Positions 47,570 to 57,495 of a stretch of DNA of 64,000 nucleotides are shown piece after piece; the stretch's first letter is position 1; each line of letters starts with the position of its first letter. The translations under genes and the position numbers were made by a program. The notes beneath the pieces are model-generated. The model was not told the origin of the DNA, searched no databases, and was given only the letters and a program-made list of their open reading frames with translations. Origin of the DNA: Rhodobacteraceae bacterium Water-Bin34 (GTDB lineage: Bacteria > Pseudomonadota > Alphaproteobacteria > Rhodobacterales > Rhodobacteraceae); assembly GCA_900197625.1 (NCBI GenBank), contig FZLS01000006.1:1-64000 (forward strand), written 5' to 3'.

Positions 47570-48979
47570 ATGGGCGATATTTTAATTGTGGATGATGAAA
47601 AAGATATCCGTGAGTTAGTATCTGATATCCTAATTGATGAAGGTTATACCACGCAATTAGCAGCAAACTCTGAAGATACGTTTAAATCAATTGAAAAATC
47701 GAAACCAAAGTTAATTATTTTAGATATTTGGCTAAAAGAAAGTAAGCTAGATGGAATTGATATACTAAAACAAGTTAAATTAAATAATCCAGATATACCA
47801 GTTGTGATTATCTCAGGTCATGGAAACATTGAGATTGCTGTAGCTGCTATAAAGCAAGGTGCATATGATTTTATTGAGAAGCCATTCAATATAGATCAAT
47901 TGACAGTTGTAATTGCACGAGCAATGGAAACATCTCGCCTTAGGATTGAAAATGCTGCATTTAAAATAAAAGAAATACCATCCTTTGAGTTAATTGGTAA
48001 TTCGTCAGTGTTTAAAAGTTTTAATCAACAACTTGATAAAGTATCATCTGGAAATAGCCGTATTATGCTAACTGGACCTTCTGGATCGGGCAAAGAAGTT
48101 GCAGCTAGATATATTCATAAGAATTCACCACGAAAAGATTTTGCATTTGTAACTGTAAATTCTGCTTCAATGTCCTCTGAAAGAATGGAAGAATTATTAT
48201 TCGGTTCCGAGTCAAATGGAAACATACAATTAGGTTTATTAGAACAAGCCAATGGCGGTGTATTATATTTAGATGAAGTAGGCGATATGCCAATTGGTAC
48301 ACAATCAAAAATTCTTAGGGTATTAATAGACCAGCAATTTATGAGAATTGGTGGTAAAACAAATTTATCTGTTGATTTTAGAGTGATTTCATCAAGTAGT
48401 CAAAATCTAGTTCAAGAAATCCAAAACAAAAATTTTAGAGAAGATTTGTATCATAGACTTAATGTTATTCCAATTTCTGTACCATCATTAGAAGATAGAA
48501 TTGAAGATATTCCACTGATATCAAACTTTTTCATAGATGAGTTGAGTGAGAAGCAAGGTTTACCTAAGCGAAAGTTAAGCCAAAAAGCAGTTGTCCATTT
48601 ACAATCCCGCAATTGGCCAGGTAACATCAGACAACTTAGAAATGTTTTAGAGAGATCATTAATTTTGGGTTCACAATCAGGTGAAATATCTATTGCTGAA
48701 TTACAAACTAAAGAAATAATCAAGAGCGATAATTCAGTCGAAATGGATGGAAATATGCTTGGCCTTCCATTGAGAGAGGCACGTGAGTTATTTGAAAAAG
48801 ACTATCTTGTTGCCCAAATTAATAGATTTGGAGGCAATATTTCTAAAACATCACAGTTCGTTGGTATGGAACGCTCTGCATTACATAGAAAACTAAAAAC
48901 ATTAAATGTAGTAACTTCAACTGATACAGGTACACGGGTTGCAAAAACAGATGATGTTGATAGTAATGACTTAATATAA
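47570..48979 (+). CDS. ntrX: Response regulator NtrX lacking the GAFTGA loop
   Basis: Partner regulator of NtrY, linked in Alphaproteobacteria to nitrogen, redox and envelope control. The 469 aa have a receiver (Asp52 in 'IILDIWL'), an AAA+ domain (Walker A 'GPSGSGKE', Walker B 'GVLYLDEVGDMP') and a C-terminal Fis-type helix-turn-helix ('GNISKTSQFVGMERSALHRKLK'). After 'EELLFGSE' the sequence is 'SNGNIQLGLLEQANGG', so GAFTGA is missing, as reported for other alphaproteobacterial NtrX proteins. RBS AAAGGAAAA precedes the ATG. Confidence 0.96.
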   Translation: MGDILIVDDEKDIRELVSDILIDEGYTTQLAANSEDTFKSIEKSKPKLIILDIWLKESKLDGIDILKQVKLNNPDIPVVIISGHGNIEIAVAAIKQGAYDFIEKPFNIDQLTVVIARAMETSRLRIENAAFKIKEIPSFELIGNSSVFKSFNQQLDKVSSGNSRIMLTGPSGSGKEVAARYIHKNSPRKDFAFVTVNSASMSSERMEELLFGSESNGNIQLGLLEQANGGVLYLDEVGDMPIGTQSKILRVLIDQQFMRIGGKTNLSVDFRVISSSSQNLVQEIQNKNFREDLYHRLNVIPISVPSLEDRIEDIPLISNFFIDELSEKQGLPKRKLSQKAVVHLQSRNWPGNIRQLRNVLERSLILGSQSGEISIAELQTKEIIKSDNSVEMDGNMLGLPLREARELFEKDYLVAQINRFGGNISKTSQFVGMERSALHRKLKTLNVVTSTDTGTRVAKTDDVDSNDLI

Positions 48980-49044
48980 GTCTATATTTAAGGCATAATT
49001 ATTAATTAAAATATTAAAATTATGAGTTCTTTTGGGAGCATTAA

Positions 49045-50421
49045 ATGAAGGTAATTATATGTGGGGCAGGTCAAGTTGGTTGGCAAATAGCACGCCACTT
49101 ATCGTCAGAAAAAAATGATGTTACTGTAGTTGATAACAATTCAGAATTGGTTGCGCGAGCAGTAGATACCTTAGATGTAAACGGTATTGCTGGAAACGCG
49201 TCATATCCTGATGTTTTATCCATGGCAGGAGCTGGCGATGCAGATATGATTATTGCTGCTACTTATTCTGATGAAGTAAATATGGTAACTTGCCAAGTTG
49301 CTCATTCAGTTTTTAAGATTCCAAGAAAAATTGCTCGATTACGAGGTCAATCTTACTTAGATGCAATTTATTCAGATCTTTACCAAAGAGATCATTTGCC
49401 AATTGACGTGGTAATATCTCCTGAAAAAGAAGTCGCTATACAAGCACTACGTCAATTAAGATCACCGGCTACTTTTGACACTGAACCGTTTATGGAAGGC
49501 AAAGTTGAGTTACTAGGTTTGATTTTAACTGAAGAATGTAATGTTTTAAACACATCTCTTCGACAGTTAAGTGAACTTTTCCCAAATTTGCGTGCAAATA
49601 TAGTAGCTATAAGACGAAATGGGGCTTTAATGGTTCCCGACAGTCAGGAACAGTTAATCGTAGATGATCAAGTTTATGTATGCACAAATGCAGATGACAA
49701 AGAACGATGTTTGGAAATATTTGGTAAGACCAACAAAAAACAAGATCGTGTAATCATAATAGGTGGTGGTAATGTTGGTTTAATGGTGGCCAAATCACTA
49801 GAAAATAATGCAATTAAAATTCATACCAAAATTATTGAATCAAATAGAGAATGTGCTGAACGAATTGCTGATCAATTAGAGCGAACAATAGTTTTACATG
49901 GCGATGGCTTAGATATGGAGCTTTTGGAAGAAGCAAATATATCGAAAACCGATACAGTATTAGCTGTAACGGATGATGATAAAACAAACCTTCTTGCTTG
50001 TGCTAGAGCAAAATCACTTGGATGTCCTATGGTAGTAGCGCTAATTAATGATCCAACATTAACTACACTTATGTCTCCATTAAATATAGATGCCTCTGTT
50101 AACCCGAGAGCGACAACTGTTTCTTCAATTCTACGGCATGTAAGGCATGGGCGCGTAAAAGCTGTTTATTCTATTGGTGATGCTGAAGCTGAAGTAATTG
50201 AAGCACAAGTTATGTCTACTTCTCCAATTGTAGGCTCAATGATTAAAGATGTAGAGTGGCCAAATGGATCAATTATTGGCTCAATCCAAAAAAACAGTGA
50301 AATATTTAGGCCTAAAGGCAGCACAAAAATTGAAGAAGGAGATATTGTTGTGATATTTACTCTGTCACAAGATGTTTCTGAAGTTGAAAGATTATTTCAA
50401 GTTAACATTGATTTTTTCTAA
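49045..50421 (+). CDS. trkA: Trk potassium uptake regulatory subunit TrkA
   Basis: Cytoplasmic NAD(H)-binding gating subunit of the Trk K+ uptake system. The 458 aa contain two RCK_N/RCK_C tandem units. The first Rossmann motif is 'MKVIICGAGQVGWQIARHLS' and the second is 'VIIIGGGNVGLMVAKSLE' (about residue 233). Both halves carry the characteristic 'HGDGLDMELLEEA'-type segments. RBS GGGAG precedes ATG 49045. Followed 2 bases later by trkH. TrkA after ntrX is the usual alphaproteobacterial order. Confidence 0.97.
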   Translation: MKVIICGAGQVGWQIARHLSSEKNDVTVVDNNSELVARAVDTLDVNGIAGNASYPDVLSMAGAGDADMIIAATYSDEVNMVTCQVAHSVFKIPRKIARLRGQSYLDAIYSDLYQRDHLPIDVVISPEKEVAIQALRQLRSPATFDTEPFMEGKVELLGLILTEECNVLNTSLRQLSELFPNLRANIVAIRRNGALMVPDSQEQLIVDDQVYVCTNADDKERCLEIFGKTNKKQDRVIIIGGGNVGLMVAKSLENNAIKIHTKIIESNRECAERIADQLERTIVLHGDGLDMELLEEANISKTDTVLAVTDDDKTNLLACARAKSLGCPMVVALINDPTLTTLMSPLNIDASVNPRATTVSSILRHVRHGRVKAVYSIGDAEAEVIEAQVMSTSPIVGSMIKDVEWPNGSIIGSIQKNSEIFRPKGSTKIEEGDIVVIFTLSQDVSEVERLFQVNIDFF

Positions 50422-50423
50422 TA

Positions 50424-51932
50424 ATGTCAGTTTTTAGAAATCAACCTCTATTTGTTCTATTATTTGGAATGATGTCTTTGCTAATGTATGTTCCTGTGCT
50501 TTTTTCAGTAAGGCTAGATCAATGGCTTTATGCACGGACTTTTTTTTATCATGGAACTTTTTTTCTTATCATAAGTGTTTTATTGGGAATTGCATTCTCA
50601 TCACAAAAATTACAAAAAAAGATAGTTCAAAACATATTTGATTTATTTTGTTGTTTTGTTTTCTTGCCAATATTTATGGCTATCCCTTTAAACTATTTAA
50701 TAATAAATATTGATTTTTTTGATGCATATTTCGAAATGTTATCATCATTTACAACAACTGGAGCATCAATTTTTGATGATAGTACTAAAATACCAGATGT
50801 ACTTCATTTGTGGCGGGCATTAATTGCTTGGGTTGGTGGATTATTAATGCTTGTTGCTGCTTTAGCAATATTTCAACCAGCAGGATTAGGTGGATTTGAT
50901 GTATATGCTAGGAAAAATAATTCAAGCAACCTAAAAAATCAGATAAAAAGTGCAAACATAAGATCAAGAATAATAAAATATACCATTTTGATTTCACCTA
51001 TATATTTTGTTTTAACAATTATTATGAGCATTCTTTTGATACTCAGTGGTGATAGGCCTCTTGTAGCAGTAATTCATGCTATGAGCACTTTCTCAACTAG
51101 TGGAATTAGTAATGTTAGTGGTCTCCAGGGAGCAAATTCTGGTATTATAGGTGAATTGTTGATTGCTCTTTTTCTAATATTTGCGATATCGCGTTTCATG
51201 TACCAACAAGACTCAGAAGGTAGAGGATACCGTAGGCTTAAAAAAGATAAAGAAGTAAATATAATGTTAATATTAATAATAATAATTCCATCGTTATTAT
51301 TTTTAAGGCATTGGTTTGGTGCAATTGAAGCTTCTGAAAGTTTTAGTTTTCAATCGGGATTATCAGCATTCTGGGGTGGGGTATTTATGGTTATTTCTTT
51401 TCTATCCACAACAGGGTTTGAAAGTGAGCATTGGTCTGCTTCACAAATGTGGTCAGGATTAAAGACTCCTGGACTAATTTTGATGGGCCTTTGTGTTCTT
51501 GGTGGTGGTATAGCAACAACGGCAGGGGGTGTTAAATTACTTCGAGTATACGTTCTTTATAAACATGGTATAAGAGAAATGACACGATTGAGTTATCCTC
51601 ATTCAGTTGCGGGAGCCGGTGAAAAAGCAAGAAGTTTTCGTAAGGAAGGTGCATACGCTGCTTGGATATTTTTTATGTTATTTCTTGTAAGCTTAGCCTT
51701 AATTATTCTTGGTTTTTCGGCTACAGGTATAAAGTTTGAGCATAGTCTAATACTTGCAATATCTGGCTTATCAACTGTTGGTCCACTCATTAATGTTGCT
51801 GGAGATGGATCCTTAAATTATTCGCAAATTTCTGATATTGCAAAATTTATATTCTGCATAGCTATGGTACTTGGCCGATTAGAAGCTTTAGCTGTTATTG
51901 CATTATTCAATCCTAATTATTGGTCAAAATGA
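50424..51932 (+). CDS. trkH: Trk potassium uptake channel subunit TrkH
   Basis: Membrane channel subunit of 502 aa. Hydrophobic helices are arranged in four M1-P-M2 units whose pore loops contain the selectivity Gly residues, for example 'SSFTTTGASIF', 'STFSTSGISN', 'SFLSTTGFESEHW' and 'SGLSTVGPLIN'. These 'TTGA/TSGI/TTGF/TVGP' loops are diagnostic. Coupled to trkA with only 2 bases between them. Confidence 0.97.
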   Translation: MSVFRNQPLFVLLFGMMSLLMYVPVLFSVRLDQWLYARTFFYHGTFFLIISVLLGIAFSSQKLQKKIVQNIFDLFCCFVFLPIFMAIPLNYLIINIDFFDAYFEMLSSFTTTGASIFDDSTKIPDVLHLWRALIAWVGGLLMLVAALAIFQPAGLGGFDVYARKNNSSNLKNQIKSANIRSRIIKYTILISPIYFVLTIIMSILLILSGDRPLVAVIHAMSTFSTSGISNVSGLQGANSGIIGELLIALFLIFAISRFMYQQDSEGRGYRRLKKDKEVNIMLILIIIIPSLLFLRHWFGAIEASESFSFQSGLSAFWGGVFMVISFLSTTGFESEHWSASQMWSGLKTPGLILMGLCVLGGGIATTAGGVKLLRVYVLYKHGIREMTRLSYPHSVAGAGEKARSFRKEGAYAAWIFFMLFLVSLALIILGFSATGIKFEHSLILAISGLSTVGPLINVAGDGSLNYSQISDIAKFIFCIAMVLGRLEALAVIALFNPNYWSK

Positions 51933-52063
51933 ATATTTTAACCATTTTTAGTTAATAATTATGGATTATTTGATCTATTTTTGGAATTATTCTAAAATAT
52001 AGCTTTACATATTATTCATGCTCAATCATCAGTTATGATAATTAATAATAAAAGGCAGTTGCA

Positions 52064-52309
52064 ATGGCTAATGATAATCGTAATTTACAAGATGCTTTTT
52101 TAAACCATGTCCGAAAAGCAAAAATTTCAGTTACTATATTTTTAATAAATGGTGTAAAATTGCAAGGAAATATTAGCTGGTTTGATAATTTCTGTGTGCT
52201 ATTAAGAAGAGATGGGCAATCACAGTTAGTATATAAACATGCAATATCAACAATAATGCCAGCACAACCGGTTGTATTATATGATGGTGAAGAACCACAA
52301 TCGGAATAA
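52064..52309 (+). CDS. hfq: RNA chaperone Hfq
   Basis: Hexameric Sm-like protein aiding sRNA-mRNA pairing. The 81 aa contain Sm1 ('[39 protein letters not shown]') and Sm2 with '[10 protein letters not shown]', the family's near-invariant segment. The C-terminal tail is short, as usual in Alphaproteobacteria. It has its own 130-base upstream region after trkH, and is followed 3 bases later by hflX. Confidence 0.99.
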   Translation: MANDNRNLQDAFLNHVRKAKISVTIFLINGVKLQGNISWFDNFCVLLRRDGQSQLVYKHAISTIMPAQPVVLYDGEEPQSE

Positions 52310-52312
52310 ACT

Positions 52313-53566
52313 ATGCATGTAAGTGTTCTACATCCAAATTTGTTAAACCCTCATAAGCGACGCACTCCAAAAAATTCATTGGAAGAGGCGGTCTCATTAG
52401 CAAATGCCCTTGATATTGAAATATTACATCAAACAGTTGTTCCATTGAAAAGACCCAATGCGGCTACTCTTTTTGGATCAGGAAAGTTAATTGAATTATC
52501 TCAAATTTTTAAAGCTAACGATATTGATTTAGTAATAATTGATGGACCACTCACTCCAATTCAACAAAGAAACCTTGAAAAAGAATGGAATTTAAAAGTC
52601 CTAGACAGAACAGGTTTAATCTTAGAAATATTTGGTGATAGAGCTCAAACCCGAGAAGGTGTGCTTCAAGTTGACCTAGCTGCCCTTAATTATCAACGCT
52701 CTCGTTTAGTTCGTTCGTGGACGCACTTAGAAAGACAAAGAGGAGGATTAAGTTTTGTTGGTGGAGCAGGTGAAACACAAATTGAAAGTGATAGAAGACA
52801 AATTGATGACGCTATATTAAGATTAAAAAAACAATTGGAAAAAGTGGTAAAGACACGTGAATTGCATAGGTCTGCGAGAAAAAAAATACCTTACCCAATT
52901 GTTGCATTAGTCGGCTATACTAACGCTGGTAAATCTACATTATTTAATCATATGACTGGTGCTAAAGTTTTTGCAAAAGATATGCTATTTGCAACATTAG
53001 ACCCAACCATGAGAGAAGTTGAGCTGCCTTCAGGTCAAAAGATAATTTTATCAGATACTGTTGGATTCATCTCGGAATTGCCAACACAATTAATTGCCGC
53101 ATTCAGAGCGACTTTAGAAGAAGTTTTGGATGCAAATTTGATACTTCACATCAGAGATATTTCACATCCCGAAACTGAAGCACAGGCCAAAGATGTTAAC
53201 GATATTTTATTAGATTTAGATGTCTCAGATGATGCTAAAGATAGTATATTAGAGGTATGGAATAAGACGGATTTACTATCAATTGATGATTTAAATAATG
53301 CAAAAAATATTTCAAATAGAACTGAAAAAATAAGAACTGTTTCCGCCTTAACTGGAGATGGCTTGGATGGACTTTTAAGAGAAATTGATGATAGTTTAAA
53401 AGAAATTACAACATCAGATACAGTTAAGTTATCATTAGCTGAAGGTGGTAGGCGTGCATGGTTATATAAAAATAATTTAGTTCGAAATGAAGTTTCAAAT
53501 GAAAATTTTATTGAACTTTCAGTCACTTGGACGTCAAAGCAAGCAGCTCAATTTCTCAAGGTTTAA
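52313..53566 (+). CDS. hflX: Ribosome-associated GTPase HflX
   Basis: GTPase that splits and rescues stalled 70S ribosomes. The 417 aa have the HflX N-terminal domain ('VPLKRPNAATLFGSGKLIELSQI'), a glycine-rich 'ERQRGGLSFVGGAGETQIESDRR' linker, and a G domain with G1 'GYTNAGKST', G3 'DTVGF' and G4 'NKTD'. It forms an operon with hfq. Only 3 bases separate its stop from the stop of the converging acylase gene, and I see no terminator between them. Confidence 0.97.
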   Translation: MHVSVLHPNLLNPHKRRTPKNSLEEAVSLANALDIEILHQTVVPLKRPNAATLFGSGKLIELSQIFKANDIDLVIIDGPLTPIQQRNLEKEWNLKVLDRTGLILEIFGDRAQTREGVLQVDLAALNYQRSRLVRSWTHLERQRGGLSFVGGAGETQIESDRRQIDDAILRLKKQLEKVVKTRELHRSARKKIPYPIVALVGYTNAGKSTLFNHMTGAKVFAKDMLFATLDPTMREVELPSGQKIILSDTVGFISELPTQLIAAFRATLEEVLDANLILHIRDISHPETEAQAKDVNDILLDLDVSDDAKDSILEVWNKTDLLSIDDLNNAKNISNRTEKIRTVSALTGDGLDGLLREIDDSLKEITTSDTVKLSLAEGGRRAWLYKNNLVRNEVSNENFIELSVTWTSKQAAQFLKV

Positions 53567-53569
53567 GGA

Positions 53570-56026
53570 TTATTTCTTTTTAAGAATTATTGATCCTAAC
53601 GAACCGGCACGAGCTAAATCTGGATCAAGAACCATCGGGATATATTCCCCTCGTTTCCATAAATTTGCTAAATTATCATACTGATTTGATAGTAAGTGGC
53701 CAGATTGTCCCGTTGAGATGATGTATAGTGAGCTTTCTAGGTCGGAAAAATCTACGATCATTCTAAAACCTGCTGAATGAACATTTTCGAAAGGGTTTTG
53801 GCCATAATTTTTTGTTTTTGCTCTCATTAATGTGTCATCGCCACCTGATGTTGATTGCTTAATGTTAGATAACCAATTTATTATAGGTATTGCCCCAAAT
53901 ACCTCATGTTTATGGTTAGCTATATGAGCTTCGCCCCATTGCCAGTTTTCTAAATTATTACCATATTTATTTGATAATTCTTCTATGGCTAAAATAAGAG
54001 ATTCTTCAGCAATTTGATTGCAAGTCTCTACTTCTGATGAAGGAACTATATCGCACCAAGTAGATGCATTATCTATATTACGAAGTACTCTTTCTAAAAA
54101 GATAGGGTCAACTTGATTAAATTTCTGAGTAAGGCGACCTAATTCATCTTGTATTATAAGCTTTTGAAATTTAGAAATCCAAGCACTATAAATTAATGGC
54201 TCAGGCATATGTTCATTCATTTCACCGTTCCAATCTGCAAGCAAATTCAATGCTTTAGAAGCCAAAATATATGAACTTGATTTCTTAGACAAATTATTTT
54301 TGTACCAAAGTTCTTTTGCAATTAGTGGCAAAATTGTCCTTGCTGTAACTGATATAGTATCTAATTGTGCCTCCATAAAGCTATCGCGTGTATGAATCTC
54401 TCGTTCATTCATTAGCTTTGATAAGCGCTTTATTCTAAAATTATCTCCCCACCTATGTGTAATATGATTGGGAAAAACTTTATTTGTGGTTCTGTTATTA
54501 GTATTTGCAACAATACCATTGTTTGGGTTCATAATGGCTGGATTTTCTAGATAATCGTAATAACCGTTCCATTGATTTCTTTTTAACCATCCCTGAGAGG
54601 GTAATCTGCCTTGACCAAAATGATTAGGATTTCTTCTTGGGATTTTTCCGATTACTTTCAGTGTTACATTATCTTTGTCTGCAAGGACCATATTATAGAT
54701 TGGTGTGACATAGTCATTAAATTGTGATTGAGCCGATTTAATGTTTGTTTGTGTAGTCATATTAAATAATGAACTATAAGATTTATCAAAAGAATCTAAT
54801 GCAGTTGATTTTATACTCGCAACTTTATTTTGGGGCATTATTTGCCTAATATTGAAAAAATTATTTGGTAATACAGGCCTATTATTTGCCCATAACAAAT
54901 CTATAGTTCTACTTTTTGAACCATAAATCTTTATAATTTCTTTTTTAGTATCAAACGAAACAAAATTATTTCCATCATTATATTGGGTTTCGTCCAATGG
55001 ATTTAGCTGTTCTATGTAAATGTCTGTATCATCTCCATTGCCTGCAGAAAAACCCCATGCAAGGTATTTTGATCTTCCTGACATAATCAGAGGTATACCA
55101 GGGATTGTCGCGCCAATAATACCACCATTCTTCAGCTCTAATCTTGCGAGAGACCAATATCCTGGAGCTGTTAGGCTGTTATGTGGATCAGCAGCCAATA
55201 AACTAGATTTGCTTGATGTTCTATTTGGATGAGCGGCCCAAACATTTGACGCAGGCGTATTTCTAAATTGTCCTAAATTACTTATGTTAAATTTCTCAAA
55301 TGTTTTATTTCGTAAAATATCTTTATTATTAATTATATCGCTATATTCAACAAAGGATTTAACGCTATTGCTTGGATCATCTGGTAAAATATCTCGTGTT
55401 TTTTTATTGCCAACTAAAAGAGAAACCTGCGCACGAATGATTTCTGACTCAAGATGATCACTTGATTGTATTGCCATGAGTTTAAGTATTGCTAAGCTAT
55501 CAGCAGGCATCCAAGGTTCAATTTCTGGTTTAAATAAAAAGAATTCTGGCGCTCCACGACCTAAAGCATTCTTATTGAGTATTCTTAGCCATGCATTAAT
55601 ACCATTAGAATATGCAATTAATGCATCTAATGCTTCTTTGGATTGGTACTGTACTGATGTTTTTGCAATATCATAAATACCTAACCTTCTTATCAATTCA
55701 TCTGATTTAATTGTTTTTTCGCCAAAGATTTCTGAAAGGCGGCCTTGAGCAGTTCTTCTTAGAAGTGTTATTTGCCATAATCTATCTTGTGCGTGTGAAA
55801 AGCCTAATCCAAAGTATGCATCATTTGATGAAGAGCTAAATATATGCGGTATGCCTTTGTTATCGCGTACAATCTCAATCTCTTCTATTGTATCGTCTAA
55901 TTTATAAGTAGTGTTATAGCTTGGTATTGATTGAATTGAAAAATAATAAACTAAAATCAATGCACTAATAGCTAATGCAGATAGGAGTAAAAATACTCTG
56001 AATAGCCATTTGAATGTTTTAAGCAT
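53570..56026 (-). CDS. Penicillin-acylase family Ntn hydrolase, membrane-anchored
   Basis: An 818-aa N-terminal-nucleophile amidohydrolase. A hydrophobic helix (about 9-29) exports or anchors it. The alpha-chain region with 'GIPHIFSSSSNDAYFGLGFSHAQDRLWQ' and 'RRTAQGRLSEIFG' precedes the self-cleavage site before Ser260 in 'TPASNVWAAHP', which becomes the beta-chain nucleophile. 'LLAADPHNSLTAPGYWSLARLE', 'GIPLIMSGRSKYLAWGFSAGNGDDTDIYIE' and 'NGIVANTNNRT' complete the family pattern. Known substrates include beta-lactams, N-acyl-homoserine lactones and other acyl amides. Which is used here cannot be told. It diverges from rpe. Confidence 0.93.
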   Translation of the reverse strand: MLKTFKWLFRVFLLLSALAISALILVYYFSIQSIPSYNTTYKLDDTIEEIEIVRDNKGIPHIFSSSSNDAYFGLGFSHAQDRLWQITLLRRTAQGRLSEIFGEKTIKSDELIRRLGIYDIAKTSVQYQSKEALDALIAYSNGINAWLRILNKNALGRGAPEFFLFKPEIEPWMPADSLAILKLMAIQSSDHLESEIIRAQVSLLVGNKKTRDILPDDPSNSVKSFVEYSDIINNKDILRNKTFEKFNISNLGQFRNTPASNVWAAHPNRTSSKSSLLAADPHNSLTAPGYWSLARLELKNGGIIGATIPGIPLIMSGRSKYLAWGFSAGNGDDTDIYIEQLNPLDETQYNDGNNFVSFDTKKEIIKIYGSKSRTIDLLWANNRPVLPNNFFNIRQIMPQNKVASIKSTALDSFDKSYSSLFNMTTQTNIKSAQSQFNDYVTPIYNMVLADKDNVTLKVIGKIPRRNPNHFGQGRLPSQGWLKRNQWNGYYDYLENPAIMNPNNGIVANTNNRTTNKVFPNHITHRWGDNFRIKRLSKLMNEREIHTRDSFMEAQLDTISVTARTILPLIAKELWYKNNLSKKSSSYILASKALNLLADWNGEMNEHMPEPLIYSAWISKFQKLIIQDELGRLTQKFNQVDPIFLERVLRNIDNASTWCDIVPSSEVETCNQIAEESLILAIEELSNKYGNNLENWQWGEAHIANHKHEVFGAIPIINWLSNIKQSTSGGDDTLMRAKTKNYGQNPFENVHSAGFRMIVDFSDLESSLYIISTGQSGHLLSNQYDNLANLWKRGEYIPMVLDPDLARAGSLGSIILKKK

Positions 56027-56146
56027 AAATTTATCCCATTTTAATATTAATTATCAGGCGTTTTAAATATGAGCAACTATAATGGGACTGGACTGATCAT
56101 ACTAAGCTAACTAAATAGTACTGAATATTGTTTTAAGGAAAAAATC

Positions 56147-56830
56147 ATGGCCATAGAATTTAACCAAAACAGACCATTGATAATTGCACCGTCAATACTT
56201 TCTGCAGATTTCGCAAAGTTAGGTGATGAAATAACAAGTGTTGAATCTGCGGGTGCTGATTGGATACATGTTGACCCGATGGATGGACACTTTGTTCCAA
56301 ATTTAACAATTGGTCCAAATGTTGTTGCTGCAATTAGGCCATATGTTAAAACCGTTATGGACGTACATCTAATGATTTCACCAGCAGATCCATATTTAGA
56401 AGCTTTTGCTAAAGCCGGGTCTGACTTTATAACAGTTCATGCTGAGGCTGGACCACATCTTGATAGATCGCTGCAAGCTGTTCGCTCATATGGTTGTAAG
56501 GCTGGTGTAGCCTTAAATATCACTACACCACTTTCTGTTATTGAATATTGTTTGGATAAAATTGATTTGATTTTAATTATGACAATAAATCCCGGGTTTG
56601 GTGGTCAAAAATTTACTCACTCCATGATCGATAAAATATCAAAAGCCAGAAAAATGATTGGCGATAGGCCAATTTGGCTTGAAGTAGATGGTGGCGTTGA
56701 TCCTACCACAGCCCCACTTTGTTGGAATGCTGGAGCAAACGTATTAGTTGCTGGCTCAGCAGTATTTAAAGATGGGTCATCTGATAAATATCAAGAGAAT
56801 ATAAACGCTTTAAAAAGTTCGTGTGTTTAG
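56147..56830 (+). CDS. rpe: Ribulose-phosphate 3-epimerase
   Basis: Interconverts ribulose-5-phosphate and xylulose-5-phosphate in the pentose phosphate or Calvin pathways. The 227 aa form a TIM barrel with '[14 protein letters not shown]', the metal-binding '[19 protein letters not shown]', 'DVHLMIS', '[12 protein letters not shown]' and 'LEVDGGV'. In '[12 protein letters not shown]' the usual 'HVDVMDG' has Pro in place of the second Val. No Calvin-cycle genes are nearby. Confidence 0.97.
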   Translation: MAIEFNQNRPLIIAPSILSADFAKLGDEITSVESAGADWIHVDPMDGHFVPNLTIGPNVVAAIRPYVKTVMDVHLMISPADPYLEAFAKAGSDFITVHAEAGPHLDRSLQAVRSYGCKAGVALNITTPLSVIEYCLDKIDLILIMTINPGFGGQKFTHSMIDKISKARKMIGDRPIWLEVDGGVDPTTAPLCWNAGANVLVAGSAVFKDGSSDKYQENINALKSSCV

Positions 56831-56838
56831 AATATTTT

Positions 56839-57396
56839 TTAACGGATAATTCGTGAATACTTAGAGCCTTCCAGAGTTAAGCCTAAATGAAGGCCTTCTT
56901 GGCCAAAAATCACTCCGTAAACATCATCTAGATAGGTATTAGTATCTATATCAACAACGTCGCCTTGATCTATCAAAGTATATCCTAAGTCAGCTCCAAC
57001 AGTCCAACCATCCTGTCTTCGAAAACGTGCAAGGCTTCGCTCAGATGTGAAAAACATTGCTGAAGAATAACGTTGGATACCGAACTGGGGCCCAATTGAT
57101 ACAGATGCTATAGAATAGTACTCAACAGGAGCTTGACCTATAAGAAGTGAACCTTCTCCATATGATGTGCCGAGGCCAATACTACCTCGTCTTATTCTGG
57201 GCATAACTAAAATGCCTGCTGAGCTGTCAATTAAATTTGAAAATCTATTTCCTAAATTTTTCAGTTCTCTCATCGCCGTATCGACGCGACTATCAATACG
57301 ACTACGGCTTGCCGCTAATGCAGGAGATGTAATACTTGAAGTTACAATTCCAGCAGATGAACCAATTATAAAAGATCTTCTTGATGGTTTATGCAT
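56839..57396 (-). CDS. Tat-exported SYLF/YSC84-domain (lipid-binding) protein
   Basis: A 185-aa exported protein. The N-terminus 'SRRSFIIGSSAGIVTSS' is a twin-arginine signal (Arg6-Arg7) with a mild hydrophobic core ending near 'ALA-A'. The rest matches the SYLF/YSC84 family: 'LIDSSAGILVMPRIRRGSIGLGTSYGEGSLLI' and 'YYSIASVSIGPQFGIQRYS'. Eukaryotic members bind phosphoinositides; the bacterial role is unknown. The stop lies 8 bases from the rpe stop. Tat export suggests folding before export. Confidence 0.85.
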   Translation of the reverse strand: MHKPSRRSFIIGSSAGIVTSSITSPALAASRSRIDSRVDTAMRELKNLGNRFSNLIDSSAGILVMPRIRRGSIGLGTSYGEGSLLIGQAPVEYYSIASVSIGPQFGIQRYSSAMFFTSERSLARFRRQDGWTVGADLGYTLIDQGDVVDIDTNTYLDDVYGVIFGQEGLHLGLTLEGSKYSRIIR

Positions 57397-57495
57397 TTAA
57401 ATCTCCTGTACTACTGCTTTCACTCTTTGGTGAATTTTTATTAATTATACATTAAACTAAATTTCATGTCACCTATATAGATTACTAATATGATA

